Counted from the first letter of the stretch, positions 30,353 to 42,188 are shown. The stretch: 64,000 bases of DNA from Campylobacterales bacterium (GCA_024278835.1 JAJRSK010000029.1:91031-155030); one strand, 5' to 3'. Notes: generated from the letters alone by a model not told the origin. Translations and numbers: made by a program.

Positions 30353-30369
30353 ACAAAGGTAAAATATTT

Positions 30370-31632
30370 TTATACAGCTAAAGTATAAAGTTTTTTCCTA
30401 TCGCTTGAGCTTGAGAGTCCTAGTGCCATGCGGTACTTGGTGATGGTGCGTCGTCCTAGTTTGATATCAAACTTAGACTCGACAAGGGAGAGTATCTTGT
30501 TGTCTGAGAGAGGTTTTGCAGTATCTTCTGCTTTGATGACTTGGGCTATGTACTCTTTTATCTCTGTATTTGAGGTGTCGTTGTCTTCATTGACAGCAAG
30601 GGCAAAAAAACTTTTTATGGGAAAGACACCACGCGAACATGAGATATATTTGTTAGAGATGGCGCGAGATATGGTAGAGTGGTGACGATCTAACTCCCCT
30701 GCCAAGTCATCTAACTTCATCGGTTTTATCGCACCCCCTTGGAAAAACTCATACTGATATTCTACTATCATGATAGCGATCTTTGTCAGTGTCGCCTTAC
30801 GCAAATCTAGGGCATCTACTAGGGCTGTTGCCTCTTTTATCTTGTTTTTCACAAAGTCAAACTTCTCATCCAAGCCACCCTTGTCGATGATGATTTCAGG
30901 GTAGTAGGCATCATTGAGTCGGACTTTTATCTCGCTATTTTTCTCTTCTATGAAGATATCTGGGATGATTTGATACTGTTCTTTATGGTAGTGGATGGCT
31001 GGGGGATTATGGAACTTCTTGATGACGCGAAGGGCATCATTAAAGTGTTCGTGCTTTTGATAAATCTCCAAATTTTCAAAATCTTCAATCATCATGATAG
31101 AAGTTTTATAGACAGCATCATCCAAGTCAAAATTATTAAGCTGAAAAAGAAAAGATTCCAACAAGTCCGTCGCCCCAACCCCACTTGGTTCTAAGTAGGC
31201 AAAACGCTGACGCACCCGCTCAAATGTCGCCACATCCACACCCAACTCTTTTGCTAAATCTGCAGAATCCACATCAAAGTAGCCATTGTCATTGATGTTT
31301 TCGATGATAGCATAAGCGATATCTTTAGACTTTGATGTGGGAAATAGTGGTGAAACTATCTGTTCGTAGAGTTTATCATACAGAGATTGCGTCGAAGTCG
31401 TCAATGCTTCTATCTCTGCAGAGATAGAGTTTTTTGTACTTTGGTGTTCTGACTTTTTCTTGTGACTTTGGGGGACTTCTTGTCCTGCTTTTATCTCGAC
31501 AAAGGGATTCTCTTTGGCGAATTTATCTAACTCCTCTTTGAGCGACTCGATATCGGCTTGTAGGATAGGAAGCCAATTTCGCATCGTCTGAGAAAGTTTT
31601 CCCTTTTGAGTAACACTCTGTCTTAATTTCAC
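30370..31632 (-). CDS. rpoN: RNA polymerase sigma-54 factor
   Basis: N-terminal Q/L-rich activator region, [15 protein letters not shown], and C-terminal RpoN box region ([10 protein letters not shown]..., [22 protein letters not shown]). Confidence 0.93.
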   Translation of the reverse strand: MKLRQSVTQKGKLSQTMRNWLPILQADIESLKEELDKFAKENPFVEIKAGQEVPQSHKKKSEHQSTKNSISAEIEALTTSTQSLYDKLYEQIVSPLFPTSKSKDIAYAIIENINDNGYFDVDSADLAKELGVDVATFERVRQRFAYLEPSGVGATDLLESFLFQLNNFDLDDAVYKTSIMMIEDFENLEIYQKHEHFNDALRVIKKFHNPPAIHYHKEQYQIIPDIFIEEKNSEIKVRLNDAYYPEIIIDKGGLDEKFDFVKNKIKEATALVDALDLRKATLTKIAIMIVEYQYEFFQGGAIKPMKLDDLAGELDRHHSTISRAISNKYISCSRGVFPIKSFFALAVNEDNDTSNTEIKEYIAQVIKAEDTAKPLSDNKILSLVESKFDIKLGRRTITKYRMALGLSSSSDRKKLYTLAV

Positions 31633-32354
31633 AGTTTAAAATCCTCACCCAGATAATGTTTTTTAACAAGTGGATTTTCAAATACTTCCCTAGAAGTTCC
31701 CTCCGCCAACAGTGCCCCAGACTTTATCACATAGGCTCTATCACAGATAGCCAAAGTTTCTCGGACATTATGATCAGTGATAAGCACACCAATGCCAAGT
31801 TCTTTTAAATCTCTCACGATACTCTGTATATCATGTACAGCCAGAGGATCTACACCCGCAAAAGGCTCATCCAAAAGGACAAAATCAGGCTCTATCGCTA
31901 GACACCGTGCTATCTCACAACGCCGTCTTTCCCCACCAGAGAGGCTCACCCCCAAGCGGTCACGAATTGGTTCGATATTGAGAAGTTGCAAAAGCTTTTC
32001 TACTTTTTTATGCTGATCTCTTCTGTTTTTGGTGAGAAGTTCTACTGCTAACATGAGATTGTCTTCAACACTTAGTTCTTTAAAGATACTAGACTCCTGT
32101 GGTAGATACCCTATCCCTCTCTTGGCTCTCTTATGAAGAGGCATACTTGTGATATCTTCACCATCTAAAAATATCGTCCCACTTGTAGGCGCGATGAGCC
32201 CACATATCATATAAAAGGTGGTCGTTTTTCCTGCACCATTTGGACCTAGTAGTCCTACAATTTCACCCGAATTGACCTCCAAGGAAAAGTCATGAATGAT
32301 TTGCGTCTTTTTGATTGACTTGACTAAATTTATCGCTTTGAGATTATGCTGCAT
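31629..32354 (-). CDS. lptB: LPS export ABC transporter ATP-binding protein
   Basis: [60 protein letters not shown]. Confidence 0.95.
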   Translation of the reverse strand: MQHNLKAINLVKSIKKTQIIHDFSLEVNSGEIVGLLGPNGAGKTTTFYMICGLIAPTSGTIFLDGEDITSMPLHKRAKRGIGYLPQESSIFKELSVEDNLMLAVELLTKNRRDQHKKVEKLLQLLNIEPIRDRLGVSLSGGERRRCEIARCLAIEPDFVLLDEPFAGVDPLAVHDIQSIVRDLKELGIGVLITDHNVRETLAICDRAYVIKSGALLAEGTSREVFENPLVKKHYLGEDFKL

Positions 32355-32748
32355 GGATAATGTACTCCCTTTTATAAGAGGCAGGTTTTATCTCTATCAT
32401 GATAGAGTCAAATCCATATGTTTGTAAAATTGTTTCCAACTTCTCATCTGCCCACTCAATGAAATGATACCCCTTCTTTTCGAGATTTTCCAACAAGCCA
32501 CTCTCGATAAACTTTGCTGTACCTTCATTGTAGATATCATAGTGATAGACCCTATCCCCATAGACATTCATCACAGAAAATGTCGGTGAAGTCGCCTCCT
32601 CATCCAGTCCCAAAAACTTTACAAACGCCTTGACAAGTGTCGTTTTGCCACTTGCCAAATCTCCTTTTAAAAGCACAATTCCCCCCTCTGGTAAATATTC
32701 TACGATGCGATGAATCACATCATCTAAAGAGTCTAAATCTCTTATCAT
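32344..32748 (-). CDS. tsaE: tRNA threonylcarbamoyladenosine biosynthesis ATPase TsaE
   Basis: [49 protein letters not shown]; start placed at ATG 32748 overlapping the trpD stop. Confidence 0.9.
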   Translation of the reverse strand: MIRDLDSLDDVIHRIVEYLPEGGIVLLKGDLASGKTTLVKAFVKFLGLDEEATSPTFSVMNVYGDRVYHYDIYNEGTAKFIESGLLENLEKKGYHFIEWADEKLETILQTYGFDSIMIEIKPASYKREYIIHAA

Positions 32749-33734
32749 GATAGTTGATTTGATATTTTGATGATTTTTTCTAGATGCGCCCAAGCCTTGC
32801 CCGTATCAAGCGTATCTCTTGCTATCTCTAACCCCTCTTGTATATCTCTTGCTTTGCCATCAACTATCAAAGCAGCAGCACTGTTGATAAGTACGATATC
32901 TCTTTTGGCATCTTTTATCGCCCCCTTAAGGATACCCTGCGTGATGATGGCATTCTCTTTGGCATCACCCCCCTCAATCGCTTCTTTAGGCGCGATGTTT
33001 AAGCCATACGCCTCTGGGTCAATGATGATATCTTCACTTCGTCCTTCTTTAAGTACCGTAGCATAAGAGATGTCGCAGATAGATATCTCATCCATCCCAT
33101 CACGAGAACTTACGACCATTGCACTCTTACTGCCCAAAATCTCCAAAGCAGAAGATATCTTATGGATATAGCTATCTGAAAATACCCCAATGAGCTGTTT
33201 TTTTACCCCAGCAGGATTGGTCAAAGGCCCCAAGATATTGAAAATCGTACGATGGGGAAGTGACTTTCTTATCGGCATGATATACTTCATCGCAGGATGG
33301 TGATTTTGCGCAAACATAAAGGTAAACCCTACCTCTTCTAGCATCTTAACTTGCGCTGTTGGTGAAAGATTTAAGTTGATATCTAACACTTCTAACATGT
33401 CCGCTGAACCACTTTTTGAGGTGATAGAGCGATTTCCATGTTTGGCGACATACGACCCACTCGCAGCAAGTAGCAAAGAGACTGTCGTAGAGACATTAAA
33501 ACTATTGCTTTTATCCCCACCTGTGCCACAGTTATCAATCAGTTTATCTTGCAACGCTTTACTCACAGGGAGTTTGACAGCGTGTTCTCTCATCACTTTT
33601 GCCGCTGCTGCTATCTCTGCCGCACTCTCCCCATCATGATAGAGTGAGACTAAGAGTTCTTTTGCCTCATTCTCTGCCATCTTCCCCTCAAAAAGTTTTT
33701 CAAAGGTCATCACCGCGTCATTGTAATCCATCAT
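32745..33734 (-). CDS. trpD: Anthranilate phosphoribosyltransferase
   Basis: DNCGTGGDKSNSFNVST, KHGNRSITSKSGSADMLE, ILGPLTNPA. Confidence 0.95.
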   Translation of the reverse strand: MMDYNDAVMTFEKLFEGKMAENEAKELLVSLYHDGESAAEIAAAAKVMREHAVKLPVSKALQDKLIDNCGTGGDKSNSFNVSTTVSLLLAASGSYVAKHGNRSITSKSGSADMLEVLDINLNLSPTAQVKMLEEVGFTFMFAQNHHPAMKYIMPIRKSLPHRTIFNILGPLTNPAGVKKQLIGVFSDSYIHKISSALEILGSKSAMVVSSRDGMDEISICDISYATVLKEGRSEDIIIDPEAYGLNIAPKEAIEGGDAKENAIITQGILKGAIKDAKRDIVLINSAAALIVDGKARDIQEGLEIARDTLDTGKAWAHLEKIIKISNQLS

Positions 33735-33979
33735 GATAACTCCTTGACATACTCATCTTTTTTGCTTTTTGGGATAGATTTTGTCACTGGGATTTGTAAT
33801 ACTTCGTATCTAACTACCTTTTCTAAAAAATTGATGGTGATAATATCGCCCACTTTGACATCCTTGGCTGGCTTGCAAACAACATCATTGATATAAACTA
33901 CTTTACTTTTGCACATATCTTCACTTACAGCGCGACGCTTGGTGATGTTCACACTGTTTAGAAACTTATCAATTCTCAA
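33731..33979 (-). CDS. S4-domain RNA-binding protein
   Basis: MRIDKFLNSVNITKRRAVSEDMCKSKVVYINDVVCKPAKDVKVGDIITI. Confidence 0.88.
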   Translation of the reverse strand: MRIDKFLNSVNITKRRAVSEDMCKSKVVYINDVVCKPAKDVKVGDIITINFLEKVVRYEVLQIPVTKSIPKSKKDEYVKELS

Positions 33980-34166
33980 TTTTAAAACCTAATCTTTTTA
34001 TTTAAGCTTATCTTATAATTAAAAGTTTTAAATCTTGTTGAAAATTAGCTAAAAATTAAATTAATTAAAGCTTTTAAAAATCCTATCATGATATAAACTT
34101 TTTTAGATAAAATACGCACAAAGGGCACCTCTAAAAACCCTAAATTATAATGAAGGCAGATTAAAG

Positions 34167-35369
34167 ATGAAAAAAGAAGTTAAAAAAGTCGTTCTCGCTT
34201 ATAGTGGTGGACTCGATACAAGTATCATTCTCAAATGGCTCCAAGATGAGTATCACTGTGAAGTCGTCACCTTTACAGCAGACATTGGGCAAGGAGAAGA
34301 GGTAGAACCCGCACGCCAAAAGGCTCTAGACTTGGGAATCAAGCCAGAAAATATCTTTATTGAAGATTTAAGAGAAGAGTTTGTCAAAGAGTATGTTTTT
34401 CCTATGTTTCGTGCCAATGCCATTTATGAGGGAGAGTATCTCCTAGGTACTTCCATCGCCAGACCACTCATCGCTAAGCGTCAAGTAGAGATAGCACACA
34501 AAGTTGGTGCAGATGGTGTCAGTCATGGTGCGACGGGAAAAGGAAATGATCAAGTACGTTTTGAGATAGGATATCTTTCTCAAGACCCTAGGCTTGTTAT
34601 CATCGCTCCATGGAGAGAGTGGGATTTAAATTCTCGTGAAAAACTCTTGGCTTACGCAGCAGACCACGGTATCAAAATCGATCAGAAAAAAGGGAAGTCT
34701 CCCTACTCTATGGATGCAAACCTTCTTCATATCTCCTACGAAGGACTCTTGCTAGAAGACCCAAATGCCGAACCAGAAGAGAGTATGTGGCGTTGGTCAG
34801 TAAGTCCAGAAAATGCCCCAGATGAAGCAGAATATATCGAAATCGGCTATGAAAAAGGTGACCCAGTCACACTAAATGGCAAAGCACTCTCGCCTGCTAC
34901 AATGCTAGAGAGTCTCAATGCCCTTGGAAACAAACACGGTATTGGACGTATCGATATCGTAGAAAATAGATTTGTCGGGATGAAAGCCAGAGGGTGTTAT
35001 GAGACACCAGGTGGGACTATCATGCTAAAAGCACACCGCGCTATTGAATCTATCACGCTTGATCGTGAAGCAGCACACCTCAAAGATGAGCTCATGCCAC
35101 GATATGCAAAACTGATTTACAATGGCTTCTGGTTTGCCCCTGAAAGAGAGATGTTACAAGCAGCTATCGACAAAAGCCAAGAAAATGTCTCAGGTACCGT
35201 AAGACTCAAACTATACAAAGGCTCTATCATGGTAGTAGGTCGCACCTCACCAAATACTTTATTTAACGAAGAGTTTTGTACCTTTGAAGAAGATGAAGTT
35301 TATGATCAAAAAGATGCCGCTGGGTTTATCAAACTTAATGCATTACGATTTATGATAAACAAAAAATAA
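34167..35369 (+). CDS. argG: Argininosuccinate synthase
   Basis: [43 protein letters not shown]. Confidence 0.97.
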   Translation: MKKEVKKVVLAYSGGLDTSIILKWLQDEYHCEVVTFTADIGQGEEVEPARQKALDLGIKPENIFIEDLREEFVKEYVFPMFRANAIYEGEYLLGTSIARPLIAKRQVEIAHKVGADGVSHGATGKGNDQVRFEIGYLSQDPRLVIIAPWREWDLNSREKLLAYAADHGIKIDQKKGKSPYSMDANLLHISYEGLLLEDPNAEPEESMWRWSVSPENAPDEAEYIEIGYEKGDPVTLNGKALSPATMLESLNALGNKHGIGRIDIVENRFVGMKARGCYETPGGTIMLKAHRAIESITLDREAAHLKDELMPRYAKLIYNGFWFAPEREMLQAAIDKSQENVSGTVRLKLYKGSIMVVGRTSPNTLFNEEFCTFEEDEVYDQKDAAGFIKLNALRFMINKK

Positions 35370-35405
35370 CCTTAAAGTAGAGGAGAAAGAATAACTCTTT
35401 CTCCT

Positions 35406-35903
35406 CTACGCTGCCTCTTTACTTTTTAACTCATCTTCCATTCTAATCGTAAAACTATCTGGCGTATCATCATTTTCATGAATCGTGATAGCATAATTGA
35501 GCGTCGCTCTCATATTGACAAAACTTTTACTCTCCACGATACTTTTTATCAGGTGAGATATCTTTTGTGCTGACTCTAGGCTACATTCAGGAAGGAGTAT
35601 CAAAAACTCGTCTTCTTCCCATCGTAAAAGAACATCATGCTCTCGAATCTCATACTTGATACTCTCAAGCATCTTTGCATTTGCTTCTCTTACGAAAAAA
35701 GCATCATCTTTATTCCACTCTACTTTAAAGAGCAGCCCAGCCAAATTTTTTTCATCAATTCTATCGTTATGTATGTCAGAATTGGAAAATGCCGTTAATT
35801 TCTCTTTAGTATATGTTCCTAAGAAGTCATCAAAAGAGATTTGATCTCTTATTTTCTCTGATCTTAAAAACGCCTTTAAGAAAAACATCTTTTTGCCAAT
35901 CAT
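35406..35903 (-). CDS. Degenerate GGDEF-domain protein
   Basis: VLLRWEEDEFLILLPECSLESAQKI aligns with the RWGGEEFAILLP signature but has EEDEF in place of GG(D/E)EF. Confidence 0.6.
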   Translation of the reverse strand: MIGKKMFFLKAFLRSEKIRDQISFDDFLGTYTKEKLTAFSNSDIHNDRIDEKNLAGLLFKVEWNKDDAFFVREANAKMLESIKYEIREHDVLLRWEEDEFLILLPECSLESAQKISHLIKSIVESKSFVNMRATLNYAITIHENDDTPDSFTIRMEDELKSKEAA

Positions 35904-36198
35904 TTTTTACCACCCTATATATTTTTATTGAGACATCTAAAAGTCATACTCTTAGTGCCGCTTCAAAAATTAAATCGGTCATTCTATTTTTTTGTTAAGT
36001 AAATTTGTACTTTTTTGCTTTTTTTTATCTTTATGTTACTTTTTTGCCATTATAATAAATATAATTTTACAAATATACAAATAATTACTCTTTTTTCTAT
36101 AAAACATCAATATTTTATAAAGTGACCTATTTTATCACGATTAAGAGTAATAAAACTAAAAAAAAATTATTAATTCCTATTAAGAATTTATTTATCCT

Positions 36199-36271
36199 GT
36201 CGATATAGTGTTAAGACTTTGTAACACTTATTTTTAACTCCTCCTCTTTTTGGGTGTTACAAAGCTCTTTT
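36199..36271 (+). ncRNA. Candidate small stem-loop RNA exposing CUCCUCC, behind a sigma-28-like -10
   Basis: GTCGATAT at 36199-36206; stem CTTTGTAACACTTA (36217-36230) with TGGGTGTTACAAAG (36251-36264), 14 bp including 2 GU; loop TTTTTAACTCCTCCTCTTTT; followed by CTCTTTT. Confidence 0.45.
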
Positions 36272-36274
36272 CAC

Positions 36275-36991
36275 TTAGCTCCCAAATCTTTTTAATGCTA
36301 ACGCTAAATCCTCTTTGGTATCAATCCCAAAACTTTTGCTATCTACTTTTACCATCGCTACCTTTTTACCATAGTAAAGTGCGCGCAGTTGTTCAAGCTT
36401 TTCGATATCTTCTAGTGGAGATTTACCCAAGGAGCAAAAAGCAGCAAGATTTTTCTTGGTAAATCCATAGATACCTAAATGCCCAAAATAGTTATGATGT
36501 TCTTCTCTATCAAAGGGGATTTTTGAGCGTGAAAAGTAGATAGCATTTTCATACGCATCCATAATCACCTTGACATGATTGGGGTCAGTAGCAAAGGAAG
36601 GCTCTATCTCTTTATAACAAGAGACTATCATGATAGAGGCATCTTCTGCTACTTCTTGGGTTCTTTGATGTACCTTTTGTACCACTTCTGGCTCGATAAA
36701 AGGTTCATCGGCTTGCACATTGATGATGATTTCATCTTCCGCTATGCCCAGTTTTTTTGCTGCTTCATTGATACGATCAGTCCCACTTTGATGCACCACA
36801 GAGGTCATCACCGCTTCAAATCCATACCCCTTTACCATTTCTACTACCTCTTGACTGTCTGTTGCGATGGCTACTTTGTCGATATCTTTTACGCGATTTG
36901 CTGTGGCAATGACCATCGGTACTCCTTGGATATCGGCTAAAATCTTTTTAGGGAAACGAGAAGACTCTAATCTTGCTGGTATGATTATCAT
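36275..36991 (-). CDS. kdsB: 3-deoxy-manno-octulosonate cytidylyltransferase
   Basis: IIPARLESSRFPKKILADIQGVPMV, INVQADEPFIEPEVV, HLGIYGFTKK. Confidence 0.95.
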   Translation of the reverse strand: MIIIPARLESSRFPKKILADIQGVPMVIATANRVKDIDKVAIATDSQEVVEMVKGYGFEAVMTSVVHQSGTDRINEAAKKLGIAEDEIIINVQADEPFIEPEVVQKVHQRTQEVAEDASIMIVSCYKEIEPSFATDPNHVKVIMDAYENAIYFSRSKIPFDREEHHNYFGHLGIYGFTKKNLAAFCSLGKSPLEDIEKLEQLRALYYGKKVAMVKVDSKSFGIDTKEDLALALKRFGS

Positions 36992-37044
36992 GCGTGACCT
37001 TTTACTATAGTTTGCTATAATGATAACAAAAAGGGGTTTATGCC

Positions 37045-37740
37045 TTGTTTTTATATCAAAATGAAAATGGCTTTTTATTTAACTCTGATAGCCATTTTTT
37101 ATACGATTTTATTGGACAATTTCAGCCAAGAGGCAAACTCTTAGATATCGGTTGTGGTTGTGGGATACTTGGTTTGCTAGTAGCGCGAGACTTCAAAGTA
37201 CACCTTCACAGCATCGATGAACAAGAACACAACATCTTCTTAACAACACAAAACGCAAGGATCAATAAACTCCCTATCCACATCTATCATGATAACTTTC
37301 TCAGCCAGAACTTTAGCGATAAGTTTGACTTCATCATCTCCAATCCACCCTACTATCATGATGGTGTCAGTAAGTCTGATAATAGTGTGATGCATATCAG
37401 CCGCTACAATGAGCATCTGCCTTTAAAATCCATGATACAAAAAGTCAATCAAATCATCACACCAAGAGGACACTTCATCTTCTGTTACGATGCTAAGCAA
37501 ATCCAAGCAATCATGGTAGCGTTAGATTATTTTAAATTTAATGTCGAAGATATCCGTTTTGTGCATGGTACAAAAGGGAAACCTGCGCAACTTATCATGA
37601 TACACGCCAGAAAAGGCTCTAAGGCACTTACGTCCATCCACCCTCCTCTTATTCATTTTGAAGATGGAGAAAATACAAAAGAAGCAAAAAATATTTACCA
37701 AAAGACAAGGACATATAGTATAAAATGCAAAATAACATGA
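37045..37740 (+). CDS. Small-domain SAM methyltransferase (tRNA1(Val) A37 N6-methyltransferase-like)
   Basis: LLDIGCGCGILGLLVARDF and FIISNPPYYHDGV (NPPY) motifs. Confidence 0.8.
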   Translation: MFLYQNENGFLFNSDSHFLYDFIGQFQPRGKLLDIGCGCGILGLLVARDFKVHLHSIDEQEHNIFLTTQNARINKLPIHIYHDNFLSQNFSDKFDFIISNPPYYHDGVSKSDNSVMHISRYNEHLPLKSMIQKVNQIITPRGHFIFCYDAKQIQAIMVALDYFKFNVEDIRFVHGTKGKPAQLIMIHARKGSKALTSIHPPLIHFEDGENTKEAKNIYQKTRTYSIKCKIT

Positions 37741-38105
37741 CAAAAGAAGGCTTTAACTTCACATTTAATCCAAATGCCTGTGAGACCTGCGAAGGTAACT
37801 GTTGCATCGGAGAGAGTGGCTATATCTGGGTGACACCTACAGAGATAAAAGCGATAGCATCACATATAGGGTTGGACGAAGAGACTTTTCGACTTTCTCG
37901 CCTACGTAAAGTTGGGTATCGTTATTCTCTCAAGGAAAACAAGCTGGATGAAAGTTATGAATGTGAGTTTTTTGATAAAAGCAAACGGCAATGCACTATT
38001 TATGATGTGCGCCCTAGCCAGTGCAGGACTTTCCCATTTTGGGATTATTTTAAAGAACATATGAGAGAGGTAGAAAAAGAGTGTCCAGGTATTATGCGTT
38101 TATAA
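37725..38105 (+). CDS. YkgJ-family cysteine cluster protein
   Basis: CETCEGNCCIGESGYIWVTPTEI ... CEFFDKSKRQCTIYDVRPSQCRTFPFW. Confidence 0.9.
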   Translation: MQNNMTKEGFNFTFNPNACETCEGNCCIGESGYIWVTPTEIKAIASHIGLDEETFRLSRLRKVGYRYSLKENKLDESYECEFFDKSKRQCTIYDVRPSQCRTFPFWDYFKEHMREVEKECPGIMRL

Positions 38106-39367
38106 TTTTTATACTATTTTTTACGGGTTGTGCGGTCAAAAGTGCTAGTGATTTTATCGCACCAACTCTCACACCAAATAGTATCAACAACAACTTTAAT
38201 GAAGCTGATCTCTACCTACTCTACGCCCTCGATGCGCAGTATAGGCAAGAGCATGATAAAGCATCTATCTATTTTGAAAAACTCTATGATGCCAACAAAG
38301 AACCTCTTTATATGCATGAAGCCATCAGAAATCGTATCCTCTTAAAAGATTATAAAGAGATAAAAAGACTATTAGACAAGTCCCTTCCTTTACATCCAAA
38401 CGATGCCACGCTTAAACGGTATTTAGCCGCTTATCATATAGATATGCACCACTACAAAGAGGCACAAACCATCCTTAAAAGCCTTATCTCTCAAGAGAAC
38501 GATGCTAGTGACAAAGAACTTTTAGCCTCTACACAACTAGGACTTGGTCAGACAAAAGAGGCGTTGCAGTATTACGAAAAAGCATACAAAAAAGAAAAAT
38601 CTGCCAAAGCCCTTGTCACCTTAGTCAATATCCTCTATTATAACTTAGACAAAAAAGAAAGAGCCAAAAAACTACTGCATTCACATATAGATTTTATAGG
38701 ATGTGACGAAGCTGTCTGCTATAAACTTTTAGAGATTTATCAGAAAGAGAAAGATATCAAAGGGCTTGTGAAAACGGCTGAAAAGCTACATGCCAAAACA
38801 GGAAAAATAGAATTTGCCAAGATGATTTTGGAGATTTACTCTTATGAAAAAAATTATGATGGAGCTATTGCATTTTTAGAAAAGTCTAAAATCGATGATG
38901 GGGCATTGCTAGAACTCTATGTCTTAAAAAAGAAGTTTAAGAAAGCGGCAAAGTTGGCCAAAAAGCTCTATAATGAGACTCAAGACTTGCATTTTCTAGC
39001 CCAAATGGCGATGATAGAGTATGAAACAGGTCCACATCCTAGCTCAAAAAAAGTTTTAAAAAGTGTACAAAAAAAGTTTCAAAAAGTAGTCAAAACCTTA
39101 GATGACCCCTCTTACAATAACTTTTATGGCTATATCTTGATTGATCAGGATATCAATGTGACTGAGGGTATGAAACTCATCCAAAGGGCTTTAGTAAAAG
39201 CACCAAATGCCCCTTACTACATAGACTCTTTAGCTTGGGGGTATTATAAACAGGGTGAATGCCAAAAGGCTTACGATACCATCTACCCTATCATGATAAT
39301 GGTCAAAGAGCCAGAGATAAAAGAACACTATGAGAAAATAAAAGCATGCAAAGAAGGAAAAAAGTGA
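38081..39367 (+). CDS. TPR-repeat lipoprotein
   Basis: Signal with lipobox FTGC and multiple TPR-like helices ([24 protein letters not shown]...). Confidence 0.75.
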   Translation: MSRYYAFIIFILFFTGCAVKSASDFIAPTLTPNSINNNFNEADLYLLYALDAQYRQEHDKASIYFEKLYDANKEPLYMHEAIRNRILLKDYKEIKRLLDKSLPLHPNDATLKRYLAAYHIDMHHYKEAQTILKSLISQENDASDKELLASTQLGLGQTKEALQYYEKAYKKEKSAKALVTLVNILYYNLDKKERAKKLLHSHIDFIGCDEAVCYKLLEIYQKEKDIKGLVKTAEKLHAKTGKIEFAKMILEIYSYEKNYDGAIAFLEKSKIDDGALLELYVLKKKFKKAAKLAKKLYNETQDLHFLAQMAMIEYETGPHPSSKKVLKSVQKKFQKVVKTLDDPSYNNFYGYILIDQDINVTEGMKLIQRALVKAPNAPYYIDSLAWGYYKQGECQKAYDTIYPIMIMVKEPEIKEHYEKIKACKEGKK

Positions 39368-40149
39368 TACTTGATGATATACTAAAAAAGACAAAAGAAG
39401 ATGTAAAAAAGAGAGAAAAAGAGTTTTCTCTTGACTGGTTAGGACGCTCCTTAGCCTTTAACCCCTACGCCCCACGCGATGTCAAAGAGTACCTCGCTTC
39501 TACAAAAGAAGACCCTTACAAAATCATCGCCGAAGTAAAAAAAGCAAGCCCTAGCAAGGGAGTCATCCGAGAAGATTTTGATCCTCTCTTTATCGCACAA
39601 GAGTATGCCAACGCCAATGTTGATATGATTTCAGTCCTTACAGAACCTCACTTTTTTCAAGGAAACTTAGAGTACCTTACGGGGATTAGACGTTATGTAC
39701 CTACGCCTCTACTTCGTAAAGATTTTATATTTTGTGAGTATCAACTTGTTGAATCACTAGCCTATGGTGCAGATTGTGTCTTACTCATCGCCAAGATGCT
39801 TAGTAAAAAAGAGCTCAAAGATTTACTCAACTATACATGGCACTTAGGGATGAATGCCCTTGTTGAAGTGCATGATAAAGAGGATTTAAAAAAAGCTATC
39901 TATGCCGGTGCTGATATCATCGGTGTAAACCATAGAAATCTTGATACCTTTGAGATGGATATGAGCCTCACTGAAAAGCTCATGCCACTCATTCCAAATG
40001 GTAAAATTATCGTCGCAGAAAGCGGTATCAATGACAAAGAGACTATCGTGGAACTACATAAAATCGGTGTTGATGCCTTTTTGATTGGGGAGCATTTCAT
40101 GCGCCAAGAGAATATCTGTGAAAGTGTCAAAACACTCAAAGATGTCTAA
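39364..40149 (+). CDS. trpC: Indole-3-glycerol phosphate synthase
   Basis: [52 protein letters not shown] start at 39364. Confidence 0.94.
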   Translation: MILDDILKKTKEDVKKREKEFSLDWLGRSLAFNPYAPRDVKEYLASTKEDPYKIIAEVKKASPSKGVIREDFDPLFIAQEYANANVDMISVLTEPHFFQGNLEYLTGIRRYVPTPLLRKDFIFCEYQLVESLAYGADCVLLIAKMLSKKELKDLLNYTWHLGMNALVEVHDKEDLKKAIYAGADIIGVNHRNLDTFEMDMSLTEKLMPLIPNGKIIVAESGINDKETIVELHKIGVDAFLIGEHFMRQENICESVKTLKDV

Positions 40150-40642
40150 ACTCGTTAGCCTCATTGAAGCAGTAGTACGATTTTTTGCACGCCTTTCAGG
40201 GGTACTAGTGATATTTTTAAGCCTACTTATCCTCTACCAAGCTATCAACCGCTACCTCTTTAACGACTCTTCTATCATGATAGGGGAGTTACAATGGCAT
40301 CTCTTTGATATCATCTTTTTACTCGGACTCTCTTATACACTTCAAAGTGATAAACATGTCCGTGTTGATATCTTTTATGCCCATTTTTCACCAAAAACAA
40401 AAGCCATCATCAACATCGTCTCGCAACTCTTTTTAATCCTACCCTTTGTCGCTATCATCCTCTATAGTGGCTATACCCTCGTTGAAATGTCTTATCTGCA
40501 AGGTGAAATCTCCTCAGATCCAGGCGGACTCACGCACCGCTACCTTATCAAGGCGATGATTCTTGTAGGGTTTGTGCTTTTGGGCTTACAATCTCTTGCA
40601 GAAGTTTACAAAAATATCATGATAATCAAGGATAAAAAATGA
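40142..40642 (+). CDS. TRAP transporter small permease (DctQ family)
   Basis: Four-TM protein with [32 protein letters not shown]. Confidence 0.88.
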   Translation: MSKLVSLIEAVVRFFARLSGVLVIFLSLLILYQAINRYLFNDSSIMIGELQWHLFDIIFLLGLSYTLQSDKHVRVDIFYAHFSPKTKAIINIVSQLFLILPFVAIILYSGYTLVEMSYLQGEISSDPGGLTHRYLIKAMILVGFVLLGLQSLAEVYKNIMIIKDKK

Positions 40643-41925
40643 TAGGTATCTATATGTTTGTGACTGCCTTGATACTCTTGCTTATCGGTTTTCCTGTGGC
40701 TTTTGCCTTTGGTTCAGCAGCTATTTTCACTGCCTATTTTGCCCCTGATGTAGGGATAGAAGTCTTTAATCTTCTCCCTTCTCGCATCTATGGCATCATG
40801 CAAAACTTCAACCTTATCGCCGTGCCACTCTTTATCTTTATGGGACTGATACTTGAAAAAAGCAAAATAGCCGAATCGATGCTACTCTCTATCGGGAAAC
40901 TTTTTGGTTCTGTGCGTGGTGGGTTGGCTATCTCTACGGTATTGGTTGGGTCGGTGTTGGCAGCAAGTACAGGGATAGTTGGGGCATCCGTTGTGATGAT
41001 GAGTGTGATTTCTCTTCCTATCATGATAAACCACGGCTACGCGAAATCCCTCGCCTCTGGTACCATCGCCGCCTCAGGCACCCTCGGACAAATTGTGCCA
41101 CCTTCTATCGTCTTAATCATACTCGGAGATGTGATGAGTGTGGATGTTGGTTCACTCTTTCGCGCTGCCTTAGCACCTGCTTTGCTACTCATAGGACTCT
41201 ATATCCTCTATATCCTCATCGTCTCTCAGCTAAATCCCAATATCGCGCCTGCTATCATCGATAAGAGCAGTAAAAAAGAGGTGATATTCTCTGCTATCAA
41301 AGCACTCATCGCCCCAACCCTGCTTATCATGATAGTGCTAGGTAGTATCTTTATGGGGATTGCCACGCCTACAGAGTCAGCTGCTTTTGGGGCGATTGGG
41401 GCGATTGTTTTGACCTTGCTAAATGGCTCTTTTCACTTTGACACCCTACAATATGCCGCGATGGAAACTGTCAAGATGACTGCGATGATATTTATGATTC
41501 TCATCGGAGCAACGGCATTTTCACTGGTTTTTAATGAGTCGGGTGGTGCCGATGTGGTGTTAGCATTTTTCTCAGAAGATATCGCTAGTAAATGGAGCTT
41601 TATCTTTATCGCGATGCTTGCTATCTTTATCTTGGGATTTTTTGTCGATTTTTTAGAGATTACCTTTATCATTATCCCTATCTTGGTTCCTATCCTTACT
41701 CACTTTCATATCGACCCACTTTGGTTTGCTATCCTTGTGGCGATGAATCTGCAAGCCTCTTTTCTCACCCCACCCTTTGGCTTTGCCCTCTTTTACTTAA
41801 AAGGTGCTGCAGGAGATAAGGTAAGTACGGGTGATATTTACAAAGGGGTCTTGCCATTTATCGCATTGCAGTTATTGGCACTTGGCATATTGATGATGTT
41901 TCCAGAGATTGTGAGACTTTTTTGA
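40639..41925 (+). CDS. TRAP transporter large permease (DctM family)
   Basis: Multi-TM; VPLFIFMGLILEKS, GTIAASGTLGQIVPPSIVLIILGDVM, TPTESAAFGAIGA. Confidence 0.93.
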   Translation: MIGIYMFVTALILLLIGFPVAFAFGSAAIFTAYFAPDVGIEVFNLLPSRIYGIMQNFNLIAVPLFIFMGLILEKSKIAESMLLSIGKLFGSVRGGLAISTVLVGSVLAASTGIVGASVVMMSVISLPIMINHGYAKSLASGTIAASGTLGQIVPPSIVLIILGDVMSVDVGSLFRAALAPALLLIGLYILYILIVSQLNPNIAPAIIDKSSKKEVIFSAIKALIAPTLLIMIVLGSIFMGIATPTESAAFGAIGAIVLTLLNGSFHFDTLQYAAMETVKMTAMIFMILIGATAFSLVFNESGGADVVLAFFSEDIASKWSFIFIAMLAIFILGFFVDFLEITFIIIPILVPILTHFHIDPLWFAILVAMNLQASFLTPPFGFALFYLKGAAGDKVSTGDIYKGVLPFIALQLLALGILMMFPEIVRLF

Positions 41926-41939
41926 TATTTATATAAATA

Positions 41940-42188
41940 CTAACTGTCAACTAACTCACTTACTGTCACATCTAGTACTTTGGCTATTTTGTAAAGTTGC
42001 TCCAAATTAAAATGCTTGCCATACTTGCTTAATTCCGCTTTGGCAATATGTCCTACAGAATTATGTTCTATAGATAGTGCTAATGCCATTTGTGTAAAAT
42101 TCTTTTCTTTTCTAATTCTCTTAACATTTTCACCAATTTTTTTATAAAAAGTATTTAATTCTTCATCAGAAAAATGCACTATCTTCAT
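41940..42188 (-). CDS. XRE-family HTH transcriptional regulator (ORF extends to 42260; internal ATG at 42188 has a better SD)
   Basis: IGENVKRIRKEKNFTQMALALSIEHNSVGHIAKAE...LYKIAKVLDVTVSELVDS HTH. Confidence 0.85.
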   Translation of the reverse strand: MKIVHFSDEELNTFYKKIGENVKRIRKEKNFTQMALALSIEHNSVGHIAKAELSKYGKHFNLEQLYKIAKVLDVTVSELVDS

